A program made the position numbers and the translations under genes. From NCBI RefSeq assembly GCF_014649335.1, contig NZ_BMSV01000001.1, forward strand, positions 310,001-374,000: a stretch of DNA of 64,000 nt. The letters run 5' to 3'. This stretch comes from Streptomyces roseolilacinus. Lineage in GTDB: Bacteria; Actinomycetota; Actinomycetes; Streptomycetales; Streptomycetaceae. Under the pieces are notes generated by a model. The model saw only the letters and a program-made list of their open reading frames with translations, made no database searches and was not told where the DNA came from. This document shows, in pieces, positions 24,717 to 32,407 of the stretch (its first letter is position 1; every line of letters starts with the position of its first letter).

Positions 24717-25328
24717 CTAGGGGGCCGGAGCCGCCGCGGGGGCCGGGCGCGCGGTGCGGGCGACGCAGTCCGCCAGGTGGTCGTCGACCAGGCCGCACGC
24801 CTGCATCAGCGCGTACGCCGTGGTGGGCCCGACGAAGCGGATGCCGCGCTGCTTCAGGGCCTTCGCCAGGGCCGTCGACTCGGGCGTGACCGCGGGGACG
24901 TCCGCGAGGGTGCGCGGGACCGGGCGGGCCGCCGGGTCCGGCGCGTGGGACCAGATCAGGTCGTCGAGCTCGCCGGGCTCCCACCCGGTGAGGACGCGCG
25001 CGTTGGCGAGCGTCGCGTCGACCTTGGCGCGGTTGCGGATGATGCCCTCGTCGGCGAGCAGCCGCTCCCGGTCGGCCTCCGTGAACGCGGCCACCGCGGC
25101 GATCCGGAAACCGGCGAAGGCCCGCCGGAAGCCCTCCCGGCGGCGCAGGATCGTGATCCACGACAGGCCGGACTGGAACGCCTCCAGGCAGAGCCGTTCG
25201 AACAGCGCGTCGTCGCCGTGGACCGGGCGGCCCCACTCCTCGTCGTGGTAGGGCAGGTAGTCGGGCGTCGAAAGGCCCCACGGGCAGCGCGGCGCGCCGT
25301 CCGGTCCGGGTACGGCCCCGCCGGTCAC
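24717..25328 (-). CDS. tag: DNA-3-methyladenine glycosylase I
   Basis: A 203-residue Tag glycosylase that removes 3-methyladenine from alkylated DNA. Seen: RCPWGLSTPDYLPYHDEEWG (the N-terminal zinc-ligand Cys and substrate-binding Trp/Glu region), FERLCLEAFQSGLSWITIL, RNRAKVDATLANAR and the C-terminal FVGPTTAYALMQACGLVDDH with His and Cys for zinc. GTG at 25328 overlaps the upstream DivIVA-like stop as GTGA, so translation is coupled. The Ala/Pro-rich last residues abut the MITE-like repeat, whose flanking CTAG gives the stop. Confidence 0.92.
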   Translation of the reverse strand: MTGGAVPGPDGAPRCPWGLSTPDYLPYHDEEWGRPVHGDDALFERLCLEAFQSGLSWITILRRREGFRRAFAGFRIAAVAAFTEADRERLLADEGIIRNRAKVDATLANARVLTGWEPGELDDLIWSHAPDPAARPVPRTLADVPAVTPESTALAKALKQRGIRFVGPTTAYALMQACGLVDDHLADCVARTARPAPAAAPAP

Positions 25329-25906
25329 CGGTCGCCCTCCCCGTCCCGCGCGTCGCGGCCCCCGCGCGTCCCGCGGCCGTCGTGCCCCCCGTGCTCGTCG
25401 TGCTCGTCGTGCCGGTCGTGGCCCCGGTCGCCGTACTCGTGGGCGCCGTACGCGTCGCCGTCACGGTCGTCGTACGCGTCGCCGCCGCGGCCCCCGTACG
25501 CGCCGCGGTCGCGGTCGTCGTACGCGTGGCGGTCGTCGTGCGTGCCGGGGCCGGCGGGCTCGTCGTGCCGGGGGTGCTCGGCGAAGAGGTCCGTGCGGCC
25601 GGACGCCGTGGCCTGCGCGCCGGCCAGCGCGGACTCCAGCTCCGCGATCCGGGCGTCCCGCTCGGCGAGTTCGGCGGCCAGCCGGTCCAGGACGTCGTCG
25701 ACCTCGTTCATCCGGTAGCCGCGGGGCGCCAGCGGCAGCCGCAGCGCCTCGATGTCGAAGCGGCTGACCGGCCGGGTGAGCGGCAGGGGGTCGGCCACGT
25801 GCTCCGGGGGCGCCTCGGGCAGCACCTCGTTCTCCGCGCCGCCGACCACCGCGAGGGTCACCGCGGCCACGACGACGACCATCGCTACAGCCAAGAACCA
25901 GAACAC
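25325..25906 (-). CDS. DivIVA-domain membrane protein with Asp/Arg/Gly-rich tail
   Basis: A 193-residue protein. An N-terminal membrane helix (FWFLAVAMVVVVAAVTLAVV) precedes a short DivIVA-like segment (IEALRLPLAPRGYRMNEVDDVLDRLAAELAERD) with a coiled coil, then a low-complexity tail of Asp, Arg, Gly, His and Tyr from about residue 110. GTG at 25906 with GGGAGAGG decides the start. Likely membrane-associated; DivIVA domains mark curved membrane or scaffold polar growth, but this short form is uncharacterised. It overlaps tag by 4 bp and is divergent from the folP-like gene. Confidence 0.82.
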   Translation of the reverse strand: MFWFLAVAMVVVVAAVTLAVVGGAENEVLPEAPPEHVADPLPLTRPVSRFDIEALRLPLAPRGYRMNEVDDVLDRLAAELAERDARIAELESALAGAQATASGRTDLFAEHPRHDEPAGPGTHDDRHAYDDRDRGAYGGRGGDAYDDRDGDAYGAHEYGDRGHDRHDEHDEHGGHDGRGTRGGRDARDGEGDR

Positions 25907-26019
25907 AGTGCGCCTCTCCCGGGGCCGGAAACATGGAGCGTAAAACGTCCGGTGCCGATCGTGCCATGCGGTCACGGCGGTTAGGGTCGCAGGGACGTTA
26001 CGCGAGGAGGACTTACGGG

Positions 26020-26880
26020 ATGCTGCGCCTGGGACGACGCGAATTCGACGCGCACGAGCCGGTGGTCATGGCGATCGTGAACCGGACCCCGGACTCCTTC
26101 TACGACCAGGGGGCCACCTTCCGCGACGAGCCCGCCCTCGCCCGGGTCGAGCAGGCGGTGGCCGAGGGGGCGGCGATCATCGACATCGGCGGGGTGAAGG
26201 CGGGACCCGGCGAGGAGGTCGACGCCGAGGAGGAGGCGCGGCGCACGGTCGGTTTCGTGGCGGAGGTGCGGCGGCGCCACCCCGACGTGGTGATCAGCGT
26301 CGACACCTGGCGGCACGAGGTCGGCGAGGCCGTGTGCGAGGCCGGGGCGGACCTGCTGAACGACGCGTGGGGCGGCGTCGACCCGAAGCTCGCGGAGGTC
26401 GCGGCGCGGTACGGGGCGGGGCTGGTGTGCACCCACGCGGGCGGCGCCGAGCCGCGGACGCGGCCGCACCGGGCCACGTACGACGACGTGATGGCGGACA
26501 TCCTGCGCGTGACGGTCGGGCTGGCCGAGCGGGCCGTGGCGCTGGGCGTGCCGCGGGAGTCGGTGCTGATCGACCCGGGGCACGACTTCGGGAAGAACAC
26601 CCGGCACTCGCTGGAGGCCACGCGGCGGCTCGGGGAGATGGTGGAGACGGGGTGGCCGGTGCTGGTGTCCCTGTCGAACAAGGACTTCGTGGGCGAGACG
26701 CTGGACCGGCCGGTCAAGGAGCGGGTGGTCGGGACGCTGGCGACGACGGCGGTGTCGGCGTGGCTGGGGGCCCAGGTGTACCGGGTGCACGAGGTCGCCG
26801 AGACGCGGCAGGTGCTGGACATGGTGGCGGCCATCGCGGGGCACCGCGAGCCGGCCGTCGCCCGGCGGGGGCTGGCGTGA
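26020..26880 (+). CDS. folP2: Dihydropteroate synthase-like protein (FolP2 type)
   Basis: A 286-residue TIM-barrel protein of the pterin-binding family. The first motif reads AIVNRTPDSFYDQG. The second is IDIGGVKAGPG, where true dihydropteroate synthases have DIGGESTRPG, so the Ser-Thr-Arg part of the pABA/sulfonamide site is missing. This marks the actinobacterial FolP2 paralogue, whose mycobacterial members were reported to lack synthase activity. Later motifs are LLNDAWGG, LIDPGHDFGK and LVSLSNKDFVG. ATG at 26020 with GAGGAGG. A classic folate role is therefore doubtful. In mycobacteria it adjoins tag and glucosyl-phosphoglycerate synthesis genes. Confidence 0.88.
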   Translation: MLRLGRREFDAHEPVVMAIVNRTPDSFYDQGATFRDEPALARVEQAVAEGAAIIDIGGVKAGPGEEVDAEEEARRTVGFVAEVRRRHPDVVISVDTWRHEVGEAVCEAGADLLNDAWGGVDPKLAEVAARYGAGLVCTHAGGAEPRTRPHRATYDDVMADILRVTVGLAERAVALGVPRESVLIDPGHDFGKNTRHSLEATRRLGEMVETGWPVLVSLSNKDFVGETLDRPVKERVVGTLATTAVSAWLGAQVYRVHEVAETRQVLDMVAAIAGHREPAVARRGLA

Positions 26881-26919
26881 CCGGTCGGGTCGCGCCGGCC
26901 CCGCGCCGGGCGGTCGCGC

Positions 26920-27675
26920 TCAGCGCCCGGCTTCCTTGCTGACCAGGGCGACCGCCTCGTCCACGTCGTCGGTCACGTGGAAGAGCATCAGGTCGCGTTC
27001 GGCGGCCTTGCCCTGGGCGATGACCGTGCCGCGGAGCCAGTCGACCAGGCCCGACCAGTACTCCGTGCCGAACAGGACGATCGGGAAGCGGGTGACCTTG
27101 CGGGTCTGGACGAGGGTCAGCGCCTCGAAGAGCTCGTCCAGCGTGCCCAGGCCGCCCGGCAGGACGACGAACCCCTGGGCGTACTTCACGAACATCGTCT
27201 TCCGCACGAAGAAGTAGCGGAAGTTGACGCCGATGTCGACGTGCGGGTTGAGGCCCTGCTCGAAGGGCAGCTCGATACCCAGGCCGACCGAGACGCCCTT
27301 CGCCTCCCGCGCGCCCCGGTTCGCGGCCTCCATCGCTCCCGGCCCGCCGCCCGTGATCACCGCGAAGCCCGCCTCGACGAGGGCCCTGCCGAGCTTCACG
27401 CCGGCCTCGTACTCGGGTGTGCCGGCCGGGGTGCGGGCCGAGCCGAAGACGCTGATGGCGGAGGGCAGTTCGGCGAGCGCGCCGAAGCCCTCGACGAACT
27501 CGGACTGGATCCGCATGACCCGCCAGGGGTCGGTGTGGACCCAGTCCGCGTCGCCCGCGGTGTCCAGCAGCCGCTGGTCGGCGGTACCCGGCTGGACCTG
27601 TTCCCTGCGGCGGAGCACCGGCCCCAGCCGCTGTTCCGCCAGGGATCGCAGTCCTTCGGCCTCGGGGTTCCCCAT
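26920..27675 (-). CDS. LOG family nucleoside-5'-monophosphate phosphoribohydrolase-like protein
   Basis: A 251-residue Rossmann-fold TIGR00730/LOG protein with the hallmark VLPGGLGTLDELFE plus GGGPGAMEAANRGA. This motif pair defines cytokinin-riboside monophosphate hydrolases (LOG) and not lysine decarboxylases, a common misannotation. Substrate in Streptomyces is unproven. ATG at 27675 follows GGAGGGAG. An N-terminal extension of about 60 residues precedes the fold. It is convergent with folP2 and follows dapE on the same strand after an 80-bp gap. The same gene lies near dapE in mycobacteria (about Rv1205). Confidence 0.9.
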   Translation of the reverse strand: MGNPEAEGLRSLAEQRLGPVLRRREQVQPGTADQRLLDTAGDADWVHTDPWRVMRIQSEFVEGFGALAELPSAISVFGSARTPAGTPEYEAGVKLGRALVEAGFAVITGGGPGAMEAANRGAREAKGVSVGLGIELPFEQGLNPHVDIGVNFRYFFVRKTMFVKYAQGFVVLPGGLGTLDELFEALTLVQTRKVTRFPIVLFGTEYWSGLVDWLRGTVIAQGKAAERDLMLFHVTDDVDEAVALVSKEAGR

Positions 27676-27754
27676 GATCTGCTCCCTCCGCTGAACATCG
27701 TTTGCTGGGCTCAGCGTAGGGCGGGAAATGTGACGAGTGGCGAAATTGCGGCCG

Positions 27755-28858
27755 TCAGGCAGTGAGCCAGTCGTACAGGCGTCGCTCGCAGTGGGTGATC
27801 CGGTCGACCACGACGTGCTCGTCCCGCTTGTGCGCGAAGATGGGGTTGCCGGGTCCGTAGTTCACGGCCGGCACGCCGAGCGCGCTGAAGCGGGCCACGT
27901 CGGTCCAGCCGAACTTCGGGTGGGCGGTGCCGCCGACCGCCTCCATGAACGCCGCCGCGGCCGGGTGGGCGAGGCCGGGGAGGGCCCCGCCGGAGTGGTC
28001 GTCGACGACGAACTCGTCCACGCCGCAGTCGGCGAACACCTCCCGCACGTGCTTCTCCGCCTCCTCCGGGGTGCGGTCGGGGGCGTAGCGGAAGTTCACG
28101 ACGACGGTGCACTCGTCGGGGATGACGTTGGTGGCGACGCCGCCGGTGATGCCGACGGCGTTGAGGCCCTCGTGGTACTCCAGGCCGTCGATGACCGGGC
28201 GGCGCGGCTCGTAGGAGGCGAGGCGGGCCAGGACGGGCGCGGCGGCGTGGACGGCGTTGGAGCCCATCCAGGAGCGGGCCGAGTGGGCGCGCTCGCCCCT
28301 CAGGGTGAGGCTGACGCGCAGGGTGCCCTGGCAGCCGCCCTCGACCTGGCCGTCGGACGGCTCCAGCAGGATGGCGAAGTCGCCCGCCAGCCAGTCGGGG
28401 TGCGCGGTGGCCACGTGCCCGAGGCCGTTGAGGTGGGCGGCGACCTCCTCGTTGTCGTAGAAGACGAACGTCAGGTCGCGGTTGGGCTCGGGGACGGTCG
28501 CGGCGATGCGGAGCTGGACGGCCACGCCGGACTTCATGTCGGACGTGCCGCAGCCCCACAGGACGCCGTCCTCGTCCAGCCGGGAGGGGACGTTGTCGGC
28601 GATCGGCACGGTGTCGATGTGGCCGGCGAGGACGACCCGCTCGGCGCGGCCGAGGCGGGTGCGGGCGACGACGTTGTTGCCGTGGCGGTCGACCGTCAGG
28701 TGCGGGAGGGTCCGCAGGGCCTGCTCGATGGCGTCCGCGAGCGGCTTCTCGGTGCCGCTGACGGAGGGGAAGTCCACGAGCGCGGCGGTCAGCGCGGGGC
28801 CGTCCAACGTGAGGTCCAGAGCGGTGCTGAGGGGCACTTCGGGCTTGGAGTCAGGCAT
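27755..28858 (-). CDS. dapE: Succinyl-diaminopimelate desuccinylase DapE
   Basis: A 367-residue M20 metallopeptidase-fold enzyme. Zinc-site motifs are LAGHIDTVP, CGTSDMKSG, YDNEEVAAHLNG (catalytic Glu) and LLEPSDGQVEGGC; a dimerisation lid domain with ERAHSARSW lies in the middle. It releases succinate from N-succinyl-LL-diaminopimelate in lysine and peptidoglycan precursor synthesis. ATG at 28858. It is divergent from the lysozyme-like membrane protein. The transaminase step (dapC) is encoded about 2 kb away, and both lie in the syntenic mycobacterial block. Confidence 0.92.
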   Translation of the reverse strand: MPDSKPEVPLSTALDLTLDGPALTAALVDFPSVSGTEKPLADAIEQALRTLPHLTVDRHGNNVVARTRLGRAERVVLAGHIDTVPIADNVPSRLDEDGVLWGCGTSDMKSGVAVQLRIAATVPEPNRDLTFVFYDNEEVAAHLNGLGHVATAHPDWLAGDFAILLEPSDGQVEGGCQGTLRVSLTLRGERAHSARSWMGSNAVHAAAPVLARLASYEPRRPVIDGLEYHEGLNAVGITGGVATNVIPDECTVVVNFRYAPDRTPEEAEKHVREVFADCGVDEFVVDDHSGGALPGLAHPAAAAFMEAVGGTAHPKFGWTDVARFSALGVPAVNYGPGNPIFAHKRDEHVVVDRITHCERRLYDWLTA

Positions 28859-28883
28859 GTGCCGACCCTATCCCGGCCCCTAG

Positions 28884-28889
28884 TACGGT
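28884..28889 (+). promoter_or_regulatory. -10 box of leaderless gene at 28897
   Basis: TACGGT ends 7 nt before GTG 28897. No ribosome site. Confidence 0.5.
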
Positions 28890-28896
28890 TGGCTGC

Positions 28897-29883
28897 GTGT
28901 CCGAGCCCGCCGTCCCCTCCCCCCGTCGCCGCCGCGGCCGCCGCGCCCGGATCGCGGTGGCGTCCGCCGTCCTGCTGGCCGTCGCCGGCTACCTGGCGCT
29001 GCAGTACGAGTCGGGCGGCGGTGGCACGCCGCGGTGCACGGTCGGCAGCGGCAGCCACACGTACGCCCTCTCCCCCGAGCAGGCGGCGAACGCCGCGACG
29101 ATCTCCGCCGTGGGCACCACGCGCGGGATGCCCGAGCGGGCGGTGACGATCGCGCTGGCGACCGCGCTGCAGGAGTCGGCGCTGCGCAACATCGACTACG
29201 GCGACCGGGACTCGCTCGGGCTGTTCCAGCAGCGGCCGTCGCAGGGCTGGGGCACGGCCGAGCAGATCATGGACCCGGTGTACTCGGCGGGCATCTTCTA
29301 CGACCGGCTGGCGGAGGTGCCGGGGTACTCGCGGCTGCCCCTGACGGTGGCCGCGCAGCGCGTGCAGCGCAGCGGCTTCCCGCAGGCGTACGCGAAGCAC
29401 GAGCCGGACGCGGCACTGCTGGCCGCGGCGCTGACCGGGCGTTCGGCGGCGTCGCTGACGTGCGCCCCGCTGCGCGGGTCGCGCCCCGGGGACCCGGAGC
29501 GGGTGCGGGGCGAGCTGGTGCGGGCGTTCGGCGCGGGCGTGCTGGCCGGGGCGCCGGCGGACCCGGGTGACGGCAAGGGCGGCGCGCCGGGCGGGGCGGC
29601 GTCCGCGAGCCCGGCGCCGGACGGCGGGGCCCGGACGGTGACGGTGCCGGTGCCCGCGCGGGTGGACTCCGCGGGGCCGGAGGGCGGCGTGCCGGACGGT
29701 GCGCCGCGGCGCGGCTGGGAGCTGGCGCAGTGGGCGGTGGCGCGGGCGGACGCGCTGGGCGTCGTGGAGGTCGCGTACGCGGGCCGCGTGTGGAGCGTGC
29801 GGGAGGCCGACGGGGGTTGGCGCAGGGCGGAGCCCGGCACGGGGGCGGGGACGGCCGCGGTCGTCATCAGGGTCGCGGAGTAG
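28897..29883 (+). CDS. Membrane-anchored lysozyme/transglycosylase-like protein
   Basis: A 328-residue protein. An Arg-rich start (RRRRGRRARIAVA) and one membrane helix (about 22-40) place the rest outside. The segment ALQESALRNIDYGDRDSLGLFQQRPSQGWGT (described in parts: Glu in LQESAL, then DSLGLFQQRPS) resembles the catalytic Glu and groove of lysozyme-like transglycosylases. A Gly/Ala/Pro linker and a C-terminal domain (GWELAQWAVARADALGV) follow. Relatives are sometimes labelled heavy-metal transporters without visible support. Probably acts on or binds peptidoglycan; activity not shown. Leaderless GTG start. Divergent from dapE. Confidence 0.75.
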   Translation: MSEPAVPSPRRRRGRRARIAVASAVLLAVAGYLALQYESGGGGTPRCTVGSGSHTYALSPEQAANAATISAVGTTRGMPERAVTIALATALQESALRNIDYGDRDSLGLFQQRPSQGWGTAEQIMDPVYSAGIFYDRLAEVPGYSRLPLTVAAQRVQRSGFPQAYAKHEPDAALLAAALTGRSAASLTCAPLRGSRPGDPERVRGELVRAFGAGVLAGAPADPGDGKGGAPGGAASASPAPDGGARTVTVPVPARVDSAGPEGGVPDGAPRRGWELAQWAVARADALGVVEVAYAGRVWSVREADGGWRRAEPGTGAGTAAVVIRVAE

Positions 29884-30261
29884 ACCCCCGAGGCGACGCC
29901 GCATAGTAGTCGATTCTTCTCACGGAGTGACAGCGACACGTCCGGGTGGCGTTCGGCCATACGTCCGGGGACTCCCCCGACCGGGCTACTTCACCCCTCC
30001 CGGACCCCGTTCCGGGCGGGGGGCGCGGCCGCTGCCGGGCGGGCGCGGATCCCTCCGGGGAAACCTGCGGAGGGACGATTCTGCGTGTCTTCCCGGGGTC
30101 TTTTGTTTGCCCGGTTTTGGGAGGGGCGGGTCCCTCGGCGCATTGCCAACTCTTTACCCGGAGCCACCGCAACCTCCCCCGGCCTCCGAGCGGTTGTCAC
30201 AGCGTCCGATCGTCGGACAGGCATCACAACCACACGACCTCTTCTCCGTCGAAGGAGCATC
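29884..30261 (+). promoter_or_regulatory. Long leader/promoter region of secreted-protein gene
   Basis: A 378-bp gap without a convincing gene. It contains a hairpin CCCTCCG/CGGAGGG at about 30050-30075, a GTCCGA-3 nt-TCGGAC palindrome at about 30204-30218 and a possible TTGTCA -35 at about 30194. GAAGGAG (30251-30257) is the ribosome site of the next gene. No known riboswitch signature was recognised. Confidence 0.45.
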
Positions 30262-30678
30262 ATGTCCCTCCCCCTGACCCGCCGGATCGCCAGTGCCGCG
30301 CTGCTCACCGCAGCGGGAGCGGCCTCCGTGGTCGGTGCGGCCGGCTCCGCGAGCGCCGTGGACCTCCCCCAGACCGCCGACCTCACCGGCGGCGTCACCG
30401 CCCCCGACACCGCGCAGGTCACCGACACCGTGGGCGGCGCCTCGCTGGCCGTCTCGGACCTCGCGAGCGGCAAGGCCGTCGAGCAGGTGGGCCCGGCCGC
30501 CGGCCCGGCCCTCGACGCCGTGGTCGAGGAGGCCGCGCCGATCGCCCACAAGGCCGTCGGCGACGTCACGCACGGCGCGGGCGGCCTCGCCGGCGACACC
30601 GCCGCGGGCGGCCTGCCGGGCGGCCTGCCGGGCGGCGCCCTCCTGGGCGGCCTGCCGGTCTCCGGCCCGCTCGGCTGA
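30262..30678 (+). CDS. Small secreted protein, Gly/Ala/Val-rich (138 aa)
   Basis: A 138-residue exported protein. The signal peptide runs from MSLPLTRRIASAALLTAAG to an Ala-x-Ala site (SASA before VDLPQ, about residue 35). The mature part is Ala/Gly/Thr/Asp-rich without cysteines and ends in repeats of GGLPGG and GALLGGLPV. ATG at 30262 follows GAAGGAG. No enzyme motif is present. Relatives in Streptomyces are often called ATP-binding proteins with no P-loop visible here, so I reject that label. Possibly a surface or matrix protein. It stands alone between a long leader and a strong terminator, which suggests regulated expression. Confidence 0.75.
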   Translation: MSLPLTRRIASAALLTAAGAASVVGAAGSASAVDLPQTADLTGGVTAPDTAQVTDTVGGASLAVSDLASGKAVEQVGPAAGPALDAVVEEAAPIAHKAVGDVTHGAGGLAGDTAAGGLPGGLPGGALLGGLPVSGPLG

Positions 30679-30704
30679 CCTCGCGCCCGCACCCGCGGAA
30701 GCAC

Positions 30705-30743
30705 GGAGGGGCCCGTACCGCACGACGCGGTACGGGCCCCTCC
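30705..30743. terminator. Bidirectional terminator
   Basis: A perfect 17-bp stem (30705-30721 with 30727-30743) and 5-nt loop between the convergent secreted-protein gene and dapC. Confidence 0.87.
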
Positions 30744-30770
30744 CGTCGCCGTACGCCGGCGGGGCGGCCG

Positions 30771-31874
30771 TCAGCCGAGGCGCTTGACCGCCGCGGCGAC
30801 CCGCTCGTCCGTCGCCGTGAACGCGACCCGGACGAACCGCTCCCCCGCCGTGCCGTAGAAGTCGCCCGGCGCGACCAGGACGCCCAGGTCCGCCAGGTAC
30901 CCGACGGTGTCCCAGCAGGGCTCGTCGCGGGTGGCCCACAGGTAGAGGCCGGCCTCGCTGTGCTCGATGCGGAAGCCGTGCGCCACCAGCGCCGTCCGCA
31001 GGGCGGTCCGCCGCTCCGCGTACCGCCCGCGCTGCTCGCGCACGTGGGTGTCGTCGCCCAGCGCCGCGACCGTCGCCGCCTGCACCGGGGCGGGTGCCAT
31101 CATCCCGCCGTGCTTGCGGATCCGGAGCAGCTCGCCCAGCACCGCGGCGTCGCCCACGACGAAGGCGGCCCGGTAGCCGGCCAGGTTGGAGCGCTTGGAC
31201 AGGGAGTGGACGGCGACGATCCCCTCGTACGAGCCGCCGCACACGTCCGCGTGCAGCACGGAGACCGGGTCGGCCTCCCAGCCCAGCTCCAGGTAGCACT
31301 CGTCGCTGAAGACCGGCACGCCGTGCTCGCGCGCCCAGGCGACGATCCGGGTCAGCTCGTCCTTCGCGAGGACCTTGCCCGTCGGGTTGGACGGGGAGTT
31401 CAGCCACAGCAGCCGGAGCCCGTCCGGGTCCAGCTCGGTCGGGTCGTCGTACACGACCGGGGTGGCCCCGGCGAGGCGGGCGCCGACCTCGTACGTCGGG
31501 TAGGCGAGCCGCGGGTAGGCGACCCGGTCGCCCGGACCGAGGCCCAGCTGGATCGGCAGCCACGCCACCAGTTCCTTGGAGCCGACGACCGGCAGGACGT
31601 TGGTGTGGGCGACGTCGCGGGCGCCGAGCCGGCGCTCGCACCAGCCGGTGATCGCGTCGCGCAGGGCCTGCGGCCCCCAGACGGTGGGGTAGCCGGGCGA
31701 GTCGGCCGCCTCGACCAGGGCTCGGCGGACCAGCTCGGGCACGGGGTCCACCGGGGTGCCGACCGACAGGTCGACGATGCCGTCGGGGTGGGCCGCGGCC
31801 GTCTTCTTGTACGGCTCCAGCTTGTCCCACGGGAAGACGGGAAGGCGGGAGGAGACTCCGGACACGGTGCTCAC
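30771..31874 (-). CDS. dapC: Succinyldiaminopimelate transaminase DapC
   Basis: A 367-residue fold-type I aminotransferase. The PLP lysine is in HSLSKRSNLAGYR (about residue 226). NSPSNPTGKV and SDECYLELGW give the other cofactor contacts. The actinobacterial DapC branch makes N-succinyl-diaminopimelate for lysine and the cell wall. GTG at 31874. Gene order with the ferredoxin gene directly upstream is also found in mycobacteria (about Rv1177-Rv1178), which supports DapC over other aminotransferases. The gap to the ferredoxin gene contains a terminator, so separate transcription is likely. Confidence 0.9.
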   Translation of the reverse strand: MSTVSGVSSRLPVFPWDKLEPYKKTAAAHPDGIVDLSVGTPVDPVPELVRRALVEAADSPGYPTVWGPQALRDAITGWCERRLGARDVAHTNVLPVVGSKELVAWLPIQLGLGPGDRVAYPRLAYPTYEVGARLAGATPVVYDDPTELDPDGLRLLWLNSPSNPTGKVLAKDELTRIVAWAREHGVPVFSDECYLELGWEADPVSVLHADVCGGSYEGIVAVHSLSKRSNLAGYRAAFVVGDAAVLGELLRIRKHGGMMAPAPVQAATVAALGDDTHVREQRGRYAERRTALRTALVAHGFRIEHSEAGLYLWATRDEPCWDTVGYLADLGVLVAPGDFYGTAGERFVRVAFTATDERVAAAVKRLG

Positions 31875-31924
31875 TTTCTCGTGGGTGCGGCGCTCGGGCG
31901 CGCCGCGGGCACGAACGCCGCGGC

Positions 31925-31950
31925 CCCGTACGGCGGGAAGGCCGTACGGG
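31925..31950 (-). terminator. Terminator after ferredoxin gene
   Basis: A 10-bp stem, CCCGTACGGC (31925-31934) with GCCGTACGGG (31941-31950) and a 6-nt loop. Confidence 0.65.
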
Positions 31951-31972
31951 ACCGACGACGAGGGATAAGCGA

Positions 31973-32293
31973 TCAGCCGTTCTGCGGCGGCAGGGCGGCG
32001 ATGAAGGGGTGGTCGCGCTCGATCAGACCGAGCTTGGAGGCACCACCGGGCGAGCCGAGCTCATCGAAGAACTCGACGTTCGCCTTGTAGTAGTCCTTCC
32101 ACTCCTCCGGGGTGTCGTCCTCGTAGAAGATCGCCTCGACCGGGCAGACCGGCTCACAGGCCCCGCAGTCGACGCATTCGTCCGGATGGATGTACAAGGA
32201 CCGCTGGCCCTCGTAGATGCAGTCGACGGGGCACTCCTCGATGCACGCCTTGTCCTTCACGTCGACACAAGGCTGCGCGATGACGTAGGTCAC
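31973..32293 (-). CDS. fdxA: Seven-iron ferredoxin FdxA
   Basis: A 106-residue ferredoxin. Cysteines at 9, 17, 21, 25, 40, 43, 46 and 50 give the mixed 3Fe-4S/4Fe-4S pattern of actinobacterial 7Fe ferredoxins. The C-terminal extension (EEWKDYYKANVEFFDELG) is typical of the FdxA/FdxC type. It is a soluble electron carrier; partner enzymes such as cytochromes P450 or oxidoreductases are not encoded nearby. GTG at 32293 has a strong AGGAGG. Upstream of dapC on the same strand, divergent from the GNAT gene. Confidence 0.94.
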   Translation of the reverse strand: MTYVIAQPCVDVKDKACIEECPVDCIYEGQRSLYIHPDECVDCGACEPVCPVEAIFYEDDTPEEWKDYYKANVEFFDELGSPGGASKLGLIERDHPFIAALPPQNG

Positions 32294-32407
32294 GCTGTCG
32301 TTCCTCCTTGGTAGGGCTGGCTCTGCGCGGGAGCGCGGCGTCGTCGATGCCCGCCCCTAGTATCTCCGTTCTTGGAGACGATCCGAACAGGAGGGGCGAA
32401 CAGAGCT

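Noticed and set aside
26920..27675. Lysine decarboxylase
   Set aside because: The PGGxGTxxE motif marks the LOG family; no PLP-binding site is present.
28897..29883. Heavy-metal transporter label used for relatives
   Set aside because: Only one membrane helix and no metal-binding motif; the lysozyme-like segment is a better explanation.
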